Shown here piece after piece: positions 6,432 to 14,524 of a stretch of 15,339 bases of DNA. The notes beneath the pieces were generated by a model. It saw only the letters and a program-made list of their open reading frames with translations, searched no databases and was not told the origin of the DNA. Location: NCBI GenBank assembly GCA_964292295.1, contig CAXYVC010000061.1, positions 1-15,339 of the forward strand, in the 5' to 3' direction. Positions within the stretch are counted from its first letter, which is position 1; every line of letters begins with the position of its first letter. The position numbers and the translations under genes were made by a program. Origin of the DNA: CAXYVC01 sp964292295. GTDB lineage: Bacteria; Acidobacteriota; Holophagae; Holophagales; Holophagaceae.

Positions 6432-7888
6432 GCGCCCTGGCGGCGCTGCGCCTGGCCCGGACGCAAAGGGCCGGAGCCCCGAAGGGCCTGGGGGGCCGTC
6501 TACTGGTGGGCTGCCTGGGAGCCCTTGCGCTCAGCGGGGCCCTGGCTCTTGGTGTCCTGGCGGGCCAGCAGGCCCTCTGCGCGCCGGTGGCGCTCGGTCC
6601 ATGGCTCGACCGCCTCGGGTTCGCCCTGGGTGCAGGAGGCGCCCTGTGGTCGGGAGGCCCCGTGCTTGAGGCCCACCCCTGGCGGCCCTTCCGTCTCCAG
6701 CGTCGCACCCTCCTGGTCGGCGAGTTGCTGCTGGGGCTCACGACGGGTGCAAAACGCGTCCTGGTGGCACTCCTGCTCACGGCCGCCCTGGGCTTCAGCC
6801 TTCCCGTACCATCCCTGCTCCCCTGGGCACTGCTGACCGTGATCCTCCTCGTCCTCTGGGCCTTCGGCCTGGAGCGCCTGCTGTATGCAGCGATGCCGGG
6901 CCCCCTGCGTATCCTCCGCCTGCCCCTCGCCCTCGGCCTCCCGCTGGGCGCCTGGGTCCTGCGCCGCACCTCGGCGGGAGCCATCGCCTGGACACCCGGA
7001 CATCAGCTGGCGCGGGCCGCAGAAGCCGTGCTCCGGGGCGGTTCCGCCGCAGGGCCGATCGGCTGGGCCGCCCTCGCCACAGCCCTGATGCTCGCACTCA
7101 CGGCCTGGGCCCTGATTCCAGCCCTCTCCCGGGCCCGGGGTGGAACGGCCCTGGTCGCAGGAACGCCGCCGGCCTTCCGCTGTCCCTGGCACGGCCTGGC
7201 CGGACTGCACCTACGGCAGCTGCTGGCCAGCCGAGCCGGCCAGCTCCGCCTCGTGATGGTCTTCCTGGCGGTCCTGGGCATCAAGGAGCCGGAGCTGATC
7301 AGCCTGGGCCGCCTCCATGCCCCCCGGGCCTGGGTGGCGCTCTGGTTCGCCCTCACCTTCGGAACCGTGCTGGCCGTGCCTCTCTGCAACCTGCTGGGAC
7401 TGGACCGCGGCGGCATCCGCACCTGGTGGGCCCTGCCCCTGGAGGATCGGGACTTACTGAAGGCCAAGGTGGCGGGGACGGCCCTCTACGCCAGCCTTGT
7501 GGCAGGACTGCTCTGCTTGGCGGTGTGCGCCTTCCACGGGATCCGGCCGGTGGAGGGGCCCGGCCTCCTGCTGCTCCTGGCCTTCGTCTTCCTCTGGTGC
7601 ACGGGATCGGGCCTCGAGCGCAGCATCCTGGCCTCCTGGTCCCAGACCAGAAGCAGCTACGGCATCCAGCTGGAGTTCACCGACGAGAAGGTGGCCCGCC
7701 TAGGCGTGGCCCTGGCCCCGATCCCGATGGCCATCCCCCTCTACGCCCTCACCGTGTGGATCCACCCCATACTGGCGGCCATGGCCATGGCCGGGATGTG
7801 CCTCCTCGCCCTGCTTCGCCTGCGGCGACGCCTCGACGCAGGCTGCCGCCTGCTGGACCAGTACCGCGAACAGATCAATCGGGTCTAG
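6413..7888 (+). CDS. Large ABC-module permease, about 12 helices
   Basis: A 491-residue membrane protein with 10-12 predicted hydrophobic segments in two halves: helices from about residue 25 to 235, then a hydrophilic stretch rich in Arg, Pro and Trp, and a second set from about 270 to 475. The basic tail ends in a short amphipathic helix (RLLDQYREQINRV). It follows an ABC ATPase with a 19-base overlap, so it is presumably the membrane partner in an exporter. No recognisable family motif is visible, and it is longer than a standard ABC-2 permease (about 250-400). The start at ATG 6413 lacks a strong ribosome site and probably depends on coupling to the upstream gene. It ends seven bases before the convergent TPR gene. 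Function beyond export is unknown. Confidence 0.85.
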   Translation: MPLLDLSALAALRLARTQRAGAPKGLGGRLLVGCLGALALSGALALGVLAGQQALCAPVALGPWLDRLGFALGAGGALWSGGPVLEAHPWRPFRLQRRTLLVGELLLGLTTGAKRVLVALLLTAALGFSLPVPSLLPWALLTVILLVLWAFGLERLLYAAMPGPLRILRLPLALGLPLGAWVLRRTSAGAIAWTPGHQLARAAEAVLRGGSAAGPIGWAALATALMLALTAWALIPALSRARGGTALVAGTPPAFRCPWHGLAGLHLRQLLASRAGQLRLVMVFLAVLGIKEPELISLGRLHAPRAWVALWFALTFGTVLAVPLCNLLGLDRGGIRTWWALPLEDRDLLKAKVAGTALYASLVAGLLCLAVCAFHGIRPVEGPGLLLLLAFVFLWCTGSGLERSILASWSQTRSSYGIQLEFTDEKVARLGVALAPIPMAIPLYALTVWIHPILAAMAMAGMCLLALLRLRRRLDAGCRLLDQYREQINRV

Positions 7889-7895
7889 AAAGGCC

Positions 7896-8507
7896 TCACC
7901 GGGCCTCCAGGGCGGCGGTGTAGGCCTGGGCGAGGCGGGTCCAGAGGGCTTCGTCGTCCGAGGCGAGCTTCACGGCCTTCTGGAACCAGGGGGCGGCGGC
8001 CTCGGGCTTGTGCCGGCGCAGCAGTGCCTCCCCGAAGTCGGCGAAGGCGCGCCAGTCCTTGGGCGCCCAGGCCTCGACGCGGGCCATGAGGGCCGCCGCC
8101 TCGGTCTCCTGGCCGGCCTCGAGCAGGGCCAGGGCGGCGGAACGCGCGGCGGGGGCGGCCTTGGGGCCCAGGCCCTCCAGGCGCTTCGCCGCCTCCAGCG
8201 CCCGGGCGGGCTCGTGGTGCTTCAGCCAGGCCGCGGCGATGGCGGAGAGGGTCTCGGGGTCGGAGCCGCCCCGGCGCAGGGCGCGGGCGAAGGCGTCCTC
8301 GGCCCGGGCGAGCTCGCCCGCGGCGAGGTAGGCGCGCCCGAAGGCGGCCAGGCGGCGGGGATCATCCTGGGCGCGCACCCGGGCCTTGTCGGCGCAGAAG
8401 ACCGCCGCGTCCCGCGGGTCCCCCGAAAAGAGCTCCGGCGCCACGCCGGGGGGAAGCTGGGCCAGCAGGGGGAGCGCACAGAGGGCGGGCAGGATCAGGG
8501 CGCGCAT
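7896..8507 (-). CDS. Exported TPR-repeat protein
   Basis: A 203-residue protein with a signal peptide (about 1-16, ALILPALCALPLLAQ). The body is a run of helical pairs with the TPR pattern (small residues at positions 8 and 20, Pro near the repeat end): for example FGRAYLAAGELARAEDAFARAL, then the LKHHEPARALEAAKRL, LLEAGQETEAAALM and FGEALLRRHKPEAAAPWFQKAV segments, about four to five repeats. TPR domains hold together protein complexes; here a periplasmic or outer-membrane role is likely. The ATG at 8507 has GAGG in front of it. The gene stands alone, 79 bases downstream of the carboxyltransferase gene but after a strong hairpin, and converges on the ABC permease with a 7-base gap. No specific partner is indicated. 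Confidence 0.88.
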   Translation of the reverse strand: MRALILPALCALPLLAQLPPGVAPELFSGDPRDAAVFCADKARVRAQDDPRRLAAFGRAYLAAGELARAEDAFARALRRGGSDPETLSAIAAAWLKHHEPARALEAAKRLEGLGPKAAPAARSAALALLEAGQETEAAALMARVEAWAPKDWRAFADFGEALLRRHKPEAAAPWFQKAVKLASDDEALWTRLAQAYTAALEAR

Positions 8508-8531
8508 GGGGACCTCGGGGTGTTGCCTTCC

Positions 8532-8537
8532 AGCATA
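8532..8537 (-). promoter_or_regulatory. Candidate -10 box of the TPR gene
   Basis: TATGCT on the minus strand lies 24 bases before ATG 8507 and is followed by GGA. No convincing -35 is seen. The same TATGCTGGA string occurs 23 bases before the DUF192 gene start. Confidence 0.3.
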
Positions 8538-8544
8538 GACGGCG

Positions 8545-8565
8545 GCGCCCCCGGGAAGGGGGCGC
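8545..8565 (-). terminator. GC hairpin after the carboxyltransferase gene
   Basis: GCGCCCCC and GGGGGCGC (8 base pairs) enclose the 5-base loop GGGAA, 21 bases past the carboxyltransferase stop codon. No T-run follows on either strand, so it is not a textbook intrinsic terminator. It may still stop or stabilise the transcript and separates this gene from the TPR gene. Confidence 0.5.
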
Positions 8566-8586
8566 GACGCGAAGGGAAAGGCCGGA

Positions 8587-10125
<1,539 letters not shown>

Positions 10126-10172
10126 GCGTTCTCCTCGGCGGGGGCCGTTCGGGCGGCGAGTCCGGCGCGCGC

Positions 10173-10403
10173 CTAGCGGGCGCGGTGCTCCTTCTTCGCG
10201 GGGGCCTTCTTCACGACGGCCTTCTTCACGGCAACCTTGGGGGTCTTCGGGGCCTCGGGAGCCGCCTGGGGGGCGGACTCCGGCGCCTGTGCCTCGGTCG
10301 CCTCCGGCTGGGCCTCCACCACGATGGCCGGGCGAAGGGGCACGGGCCAGGGCTCCCCGGCGGGCGTGGCGGCAAGGAGGCTGGCAAGGGCGAGGGAGAG
10401 CAT
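10173..10403 (-). CDS. Small exported Ala/Pro/Lys-rich protein
   Basis: A 76-residue hypothetical protein of low complexity. It opens with a hydrophobic signal-like segment (MLSLALASLLAATPAG), then an acidic Pro/Ala/Glu-rich middle, and ends with a strongly basic Lys/Ala-rich tail of KKAVVKKAPAKK type. Charge thus switches sharply from negative to positive. The start at ATG 10403 is preceded by GGAG at good spacing and a perfect TATAAT; longer forms starting at 10478 would cross that promoter. It lies 47 bases before the carboxyltransferase and is likely co-transcribed with it. The short membrane-anchored, Ala/Pro-rich layout loosely recalls the small gamma/delta subunits (OadG/MmdD) of decarboxylase pumps, but no real similarity can be shown. 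It may also be an unrelated cell-envelope protein. Confidence 0.6.
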   Translation of the reverse strand: MLSLALASLLAATPAGEPWPVPLRPAIVVEAQPEATEAQAPESAPQAAPEAPKTPKVAVKKAVVKKAPAKKEHRAR

Positions 10404-10427
10404 CGCGGCTCCGAAGCAAAACCCTGG

Positions 10428-10433
10428 ATTATA
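10428..10433 (-). promoter_or_regulatory. TATAAT -10 box upstream of small protein/carboxyltransferase
   Basis: A perfect TATAAT on the minus strand in a GC-rich setting, 24 bases before ATG 10403. At 17-18 bases upstream only TTCCCT/TCCCTG is found, a poor -35. Expected to give a short leader with the GGAG ribosome site, and to serve the downstream carboxyltransferase gene as well. Confidence 0.5.
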
Positions 10434-10477
10434 GCCCCGCCCGGAGCCCTCAGGGAACGCCCGGAAAGGTCCCGGCA

Positions 10478-10509
10478 CGGGAAGGGGCCGGTCGCCCGGC
10501 CCCTTCCCG
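10478..10509 (-). terminator. Strong GC hairpin after the transaldolase gene
   Basis: A perfect 14-base-pair stem (CGGGAAGGGGCCGG and its complement) with the 4-base loop TCGC, 25 bases after the transaldolase stop. The downstream side on the minus strand is not T-rich, so termination may be Rho-aided or rely on the hairpin alone. It sits between the transaldolase and the next promoter at 10428. Confidence 0.7.
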
Positions 10510-10533
10510 CACGCCCGGCCTCGCCGGGGCGGC

Positions 10534-11181
10534 CTAGCGTCCCGACTTCTTCCAGTCGGCCATGAACTGGGCCACGCCCTTGTCGGTGAGGGGGTGCTGA
10601 ACCATCTGGTCGAAGACCTTGGTGGGGATGGTGGCCACGTGGGCGCCGGCCAGGGCCGCCTCGGTGACGTGGCGGGGCAGGCGGATGGAGGCCGCCAGCA
10701 CCTGGGTCTCCAGGCCGTAGTTCTCGAAGATGGCCACCAGCTCCTCGATGAGGTCCATGCCGCGCAGGTTGATGTCGTCCAGGCGGCCCACGAAGGGGCT
10801 CACGTAGGTGGCGCCGGCCTTGGCGGCCATGAGGCCCTGGGTGGCGCTGAAGCAGAGGGTGACGTTGGTCCGGATGCCCTCGGCGCTGAGCGCCTTGCAG
10901 GCCTTCAGGCCCTCGGGGATGAGGGGCAGCTTCACCACCACGTTCTTGTGGATCTTGGCGAGGGCCTTGCCCTCCTTGACCATGCCCTCGGCGTCCAGGG
11001 CGATGACCTCGGCGCTGATGGGGCCGTCCACGATGCCGCAGATCTCCTCGATGATCGCCTCGAAGGGCTTGCCGCTCTCCTTGGCGATGAGGCTCGGGTT
11101 CGTGGTGACGCCGTCCAGGATGCCCCAGGCGTGGATGCGCTGGATCTCGGAGATGTTGGCGGTGTCGATGAAGAACTTCAT
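10534..11181 (-). CDS. tal: Transaldolase, FSA/TalC-type small family
   Basis: A 215-residue (beta/alpha)8 aldolase of the short transaldolase/fructose-6-phosphate aldolase family, which works in the pentose phosphate pathway. Landmarks are FIDTAN at the start, GVTTNPSL (24-31), the Schiff-base Lys84 in VVKLPL, the phosphate-binding FVGRLDD (130-136), AASIR and a late HVATIP. Residues that separate enzyme types in this family favour transaldolase: Glu58 in SAEV and Phe130 in SPFVGR, where the E. coli F6P aldolase has Gln and Tyr. AGGAG lies seven bases before the ATG. The gene appears to be its own unit, divergent from thyX and followed by a strong hairpin. No other pentose phosphate gene is nearby. 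Confidence 0.95.
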   Translation of the reverse strand: MKFFIDTANISEIQRIHAWGILDGVTTNPSLIAKESGKPFEAIIEEICGIVDGPISAEVIALDAEGMVKEGKALAKIHKNVVVKLPLIPEGLKACKALSAEGIRTNVTLCFSATQGLMAAKAGATYVSPFVGRLDDINLRGMDLIEELVAIFENYGLETQVLAASIRLPRHVTEAALAGAHVATIPTKVFDQMVQHPLTDKGVAQFMADWKKSGR

Positions 11182-11267
11182 GGGATTCTCCTCAGGTTGC
11201 GCAGGGAAGGCGGCCCCTCAAGACCTGTGGGCCCAGGGGCTCACCTTCCGTCCCTTCCATTGTCTCA

Positions 11268-11280
11268 GAAGCCCGGCTTC
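11268..11280. promoter_or_regulatory. Near-palindrome in the tal/thyX divergent region
   Basis: GAAGCC-C-GGCTTC, 6-base arms around one base, within the 155-base region between the divergent tal and thyX genes. It could be a regulator site for either gene, or chance in GC-rich DNA. No clear promoter boxes flank it on either strand. Confidence 0.2.
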
Positions 11281-11312
11281 CCAGCCATTCCCGGCCATCC
11301 GCCACGATGGGC

Positions 11313-11318
11313 TACCCT
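11313..11318 (+). promoter_or_regulatory. Weak candidate -10 box of thyX
   Basis: TACCCT, followed by GGAGG, lies 18 bases before ATG 11337. It fits the TANNNT pattern of other starts in the window but is a poor match to TATAAT and has no -35. If real, the in-frame ATG at 11307 is not used. Confidence 0.2.
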
Positions 11319-11336
11319 GGAGGCCCGGAGCGCCCC

Positions 11337-12014
11337 ATGTCCCAACCCGAGATCCCCGTCCTGGACCACGGCTTCGTCCGCCTCGTCGACCACATGGGCA
11401 CGGACCTCACGGTGGTGAACGCGGCGCGGGTCAGCTTCGGCAAGCGGAAGGAGGCCTTCGACACGAAGGACGCGGAGCTGGTGGAGTATCTGGCCGCCCA
11501 CGAGCACACGGCGCCCTTCCGCCACGCCTACCTCACCTTCCACGTGAAGGCGCCGATCTTCGTGTTCCGCCAGTGGATGAAGCACCGCGTGGCCAGCGAC
11601 TTCAACGAGATCAGCGGGCGCTACGTGGAGTTCCAGGAGGACGCGTTCTACGTCCCCGAGCACTTCCGGCTGCAGGCCAAGGTGAACAAGCAGGGCTCGG
11701 AGGGCGAGATCCCGGAAGCCGCCCGCGCCGAGGCCCTGGAGGCCTACCTGGAGGCCTGCCGGGGCAGCGTGGCCCAGTACAAGCGCATGATCGCCCTGGG
11801 TGTGTGCCGGGAGCAGGCCCGCTGCGTGCTGCCCCTGGGCCTCTACTCGGAGGTCTACTGGACCGCCAGCCTGCAGGCCGTGGCCCACTTCCTTCACCTG
11901 CGCCTGGACGGCCACGCCCAGTGGGAGATCCGCCAGTACGCGGCCGCGGTGCGCGACCTCACGCAGCCTCTGTTCCCCGAGAGCCTGAAGGCGCTGATGG
12001 CACAGGAAGGCTAG
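11337..12014 (+). CDS. thyX: FAD-dependent thymidylate synthase ThyX
   Basis: A 225-residue flavin-dependent thymidylate synthase that makes dTMP from dUMP with methylene-tetrahydrofolate and NADPH. Family features: N28-x2-R31-x-S33 (NAARVSF), HxxPFRHAYLTF at about 55-68, FRQWMKHR (77-84), NEISGRY (90-96), LPLGLYSEVYWTASL, and AQWEIRQYA near the C-terminus with the substrate-binding Arg. The signature reads Lys82-His83-Arg84 and has eight residues before Ser93, where RHR-x7-S is usual. Length agrees with the family. ATG 11337 is preceded by GGAG six bases away; ATG 11307 is in frame but lacks one. The gene is divergent from tal and overlaps the DUF5916 gene tail to tail by four bases. No thyA-type or folate gene is present in the window. 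Confidence 0.95.
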   Translation: MSQPEIPVLDHGFVRLVDHMGTDLTVVNAARVSFGKRKEAFDTKDAELVEYLAAHEHTAPFRHAYLTFHVKAPIFVFRQWMKHRVASDFNEISGRYVEFQEDAFYVPEHFRLQAKVNKQGSEGEIPEAARAEALEAYLEACRGSVAQYKRMIALGVCREQARCVLPLGLYSEVYWTASLQAVAHFLHLRLDGHAQWEIRQYAAAVRDLTQPLFPESLKALMAQEG

Positions 12015-14425
12015 CGGAACAGGTAGCTCAGCTTCACCTGCACGCCGTCGTCGCTGGGCAGGCGGTTCATCAGGGCCAGGTCCCGGCGGGGGCTCAGGGA
12101 GGCCCGGTCGTTCACGAGCGCGTCCGTCTCGGCCCCGTGGGTGTAGACCAGGAAGAAGGTGCTGCCCGGGCGGTATTCCCAGCGGGTGATGAGGTTCAGG
12201 GCCCAGGTGCGGGTGCTGAAGGCGCGCTCCCCCGCATAGTCCACGGGCGCCAGGCTGCGGTCGTCCACGTACACCTGCGGCTCCCGGAAGGCGCGGTTCG
12301 AGGCCAGCCACTGGCTGAAGACCTGCACCGTGAAGCGCGGGCTGAAGGCGCAGGCCAGCCGCAGGATCTGGTTGAACTGGCTCAGGCGCCGGAGGCCCAC
12401 GACGGGGAGCTGCTGGTCATCCACGCCCAGGTAGGCCTGCTCGCCCTCCTGGCGGTCGTAGGTGCTGTCCACCTGCAGCTCCACGGCCGGCCCCAATTTG
12501 ATGCTCTGGTAGAGGCGCGTGCCCGTGCTGGGCCCGCCGGGATGCCAGCTGCGGTCGGCGGTCAGGCGCACGTACCAGGGGCGGTTCCCCGCCGTGTCCA
12601 TGCCGAGGCCGAAGGAAGGAATGTCCGGCGTGCGGAGGTATTTCTTCACGGGATCGTCGTAGGTGCGCAGCTCCCGGTCGTCGTCTGCCGCGAAGCTGAA
12701 GCCCCCGTTGAGCCAGAAGCTCAGGAAGGACGTGGTCTCGATCTGGGCGCTGGCGCTGGCGCTGCGCTCGAAGACGCGCCCCGCCGTATCCCTGGCCGCA
12801 GTGGCGCTGAAGCCCAGATCCAGGTTGCGGAAGCTGCCCCAGCTCGCATCCCAGCGGCGACTCAAGGAACCATACAGGCGCTCCTCGTCCGCCCGGCTCA
12901 GATAGCCCAGGTCGTTCGGGTCGAAGCGGCGGGTGGCCTGGATGGCCTGGAGCTCCGCGGCATAGCCCTCGCCCCAACGCTGGTTCAGGCGCAGGCGGTT
13001 GCGCCAGCCCTCCTCCTGGGCGCCGGGCAAGCCCGCCAGGCTGCGGGTGCTCACGAACTCCAGCAGGCCGCTGCGGTCCCGGCTGCGCAGTACCGCGTCC
13101 AGGGCCTGCACCTGGGCCTCCCGGTTGGCCCGGCCGGAGGCGTCCACCACGGACGCGAAACCGCCCACGTAGCTGCCGTGGTCGTCCAGGGCCTGCCGCG
13201 CCCGCAGCACGCCGTAGTGGGTGAGGGGCGCGAGCTCCCGGTCGTGGCGCGCCCCGGCCTCGTCCGCAAGCCGGGCCCGGGCCGGCTCCACCCGCGCGCC
13301 CATCAGCCCCAGGCTGAAGCCTCCCTCGAAGCGCTCGGTGTACTTGGCGGCGGCGCTGATGTCCGCCGCATCGGGGCGGTCCAGGATGCGCTCGCCCTTC
13401 GCGGCGTCCAGGTCGGGGTCGGAGAGCCCGCGCCCGATGCGCCGCGTGTAGAGGAGCTGGGGCCCCGGCATCTCGAAGAAATCCATGCCCTCCAGGAAGA
13501 AGGGCCGTTTCTCCGGGAAGTAGGACTCGAAGGTGCCCAGGTTCACCACCGCCTGGTCCACCTCCACCTGACCGAAGTCTGGGAACACCGTGAGGTCCAC
13601 CTGGCCGGATTCCCGCAGGCCCAGGTGGGCGTCCAGGCCGCCCCGCCAGGTCCAGCCCCGGTCGTCGTAGGCGCGCGTCGTCTCGAACTTCCGCTGGGCC
13701 GAGACGTAGGGCACGAGCTCCCGGCGCGGGCGGGCGGGAAGCGCCTCCAGGCCGGTGAGCACCGGGAACTGGCTCACGAAGCCGTTCACGCCCCGCGGCG
13801 CCAGGGCCCAGTAGCTGGTGTGCCGCGGCCCCCCCTGGTCGGTGCGGCTGAAGTTCACGCCCCAGGCCTGGGGGCCGTCCCCCACCCGCATGCGCAGCAG
13901 GCTGTAGGGGATGCGCAGCTCCGCCGTCCAGCCCTCCGCATCCACCCGCACGGCGCTCTCCCACACGCCGTCCCAGCTCGCGTCCTGCGTGGTGTCGGCG
14001 TAGTACACCGCGTCCCGCTGCACGCCCGCGGCGTTCACGTAGAAGGCCACGGCGCTGCGGCGGTCCAGCAGGCTGTCCACGTACACGCCGAACCAGTCGC
14101 TGGAGCTGTCCTGGTCCCGGCGGTGGAGCCGCCGCACCACGCGTCCGCCCGGCGCGTGGCGCATGCGCGCGCCGATGCAGAGGCCCTTGGCGTCGTACAC
14201 CACGCGCACCTCGGTGGGCTGCGGACAGGGGCGCCCGAAGTCCGGCCACTGCTGGGTGAAGCCCGCAGCCACCGGCGCCCCGGCCCAGGCGTCCTCGTCC
14301 AGGCGGCCATCCACGCGCAGGGGCTCCGGGGCGCGTCGGGCCCGGAGGGACGAGCCCACGGAGGCGCCCGCCAGGGCGAGGCCGGCGAGGGCCAGGATGC
14401 AGGACTGGAGGCGGAGCGGCTTCAT
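12011..14425 (-). CDS. Exported CBM9-like/DUF5916 outer-membrane protein
   Basis: An 804-residue protein. After a signal peptide (about 1-25), a CBM9-like beta-sandwich runs from about 35 to 225 (PLRVDGRLDEDAWAGAP, then DWFGVYVDSLLDRR and YVNAAGVQRDA). The rest is the DUF5916 region, with its hallmark ESYFPEKRPFFLEGMDFF (about 305-325) and LLYTRRIGR, then many alternating strands to the C-terminus, compatible with a large outer-membrane barrel. Such proteins are common in Bacteroidota and Acidobacteriota and are often annotated as carbohydrate-binding family 9 proteins; their role is unproven. GGAGG lies seven bases before ATG 14425; a second ATG at 14455 lacks it. No SusC/D or glycosidase genes are adjacent. 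Its TAG shares CTAG with the thyX stop. Confidence in the family is high and in the function is low. Confidence 0.9.
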   Translation of the reverse strand: MKPLRLQSCILALAGLALAGASVGSSLRARRAPEPLRVDGRLDEDAWAGAPVAAGFTQQWPDFGRPCPQPTEVRVVYDAKGLCIGARMRHAPGGRVVRRLHRRDQDSSSDWFGVYVDSLLDRRSAVAFYVNAAGVQRDAVYYADTTQDASWDGVWESAVRVDAEGWTAELRIPYSLLRMRVGDGPQAWGVNFSRTDQGGPRHTSYWALAPRGVNGFVSQFPVLTGLEALPARPRRELVPYVSAQRKFETTRAYDDRGWTWRGGLDAHLGLRESGQVDLTVFPDFGQVEVDQAVVNLGTFESYFPEKRPFFLEGMDFFEMPGPQLLYTRRIGRGLSDPDLDAAKGERILDRPDAADISAAAKYTERFEGGFSLGLMGARVEPARARLADEAGARHDRELAPLTHYGVLRARQALDDHGSYVGGFASVVDASGRANREAQVQALDAVLRSRDRSGLLEFVSTRSLAGLPGAQEEGWRNRLRLNQRWGEGYAAELQAIQATRRFDPNDLGYLSRADEERLYGSLSRRWDASWGSFRNLDLGFSATAARDTAGRVFERSASASAQIETTSFLSFWLNGGFSFAADDDRELRTYDDPVKKYLRTPDIPSFGLGMDTAGNRPWYVRLTADRSWHPGGPSTGTRLYQSIKLGPAVELQVDSTYDRQEGEQAYLGVDDQQLPVVGLRRLSQFNQILRLACAFSPRFTVQVFSQWLASNRAFREPQVYVDDRSLAPVDYAGERAFSTRTWALNLITRWEYRPGSTFFLVYTHGAETDALVNDRASLSPRRDLALMNRLPSDDGVQVKLSYLFR

Positions 14426-14465
14426 CGGGCATCCTCCGGACAGGCGCCGGGACATGCATTAGCTT

Positions 14466-14495
14466 AAGAGGCATCCACCTCTTCCGGCCACGGAA
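14466..14495. promoter_or_regulatory. Overlapping inverted repeats between divergent genes
   Basis: AAGAGG-6-CCTCTT (14466-14483) overlaps TTCCG-4-CGGAA (14482-14495) in the 99-base gap between the divergent DUF5916 and DUF192 genes. The second one ends directly before the TATGCT box of DUF192. They may be regulator sites or a hairpin in the DUF5916 leader. Confidence 0.3.
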
Positions 14496-14501
14496 TATGC
14501 T
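14496..14501 (+). promoter_or_regulatory. Candidate -10 box of the DUF192 gene
   Basis: TATGCT followed by GGA lies 23 bases before ATG 14525, without a convincing -35. Same string and spacing as the TPR gene's box. Confidence 0.3.
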
Positions 14502-14524
14502 GGAGGCCTGACCCGGGAGTCCGC

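Noticed and set aside
7882..7905. Possible bidirectional terminator between the permease and TPR genes (AGGCC-6-GGCCT)
   Set aside because: Stem of only five pairs, no T-run, and most of it lies within the TPR coding sequence.
10176..10250. Histone-H1-like DNA-binding protein from the Lys/Ala tail
   Set aside because: The tail is short and the protein starts with a signal-like segment, which argues for export rather than binding of chromosomal DNA.
10808..14467. A 1219-codon open frame on the plus strand opposite tal and the DUF5916 gene and across thyX in another frame
   Set aside because: It lies antisense or out of frame to three well-supported genes, has low-complexity Ala/Gly/Arg/His/Gln-rich sequence and shows no domain. 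Long stop-free antisense frames are expected at this G/C content.
12417..14474. A 685-codon minus-strand frame overlapping the DUF5916 gene
   Set aside because: Same strand but another frame, with Gly/Arg/Pro-rich sequence and no motif; the DUF5916 frame holds the family motifs.
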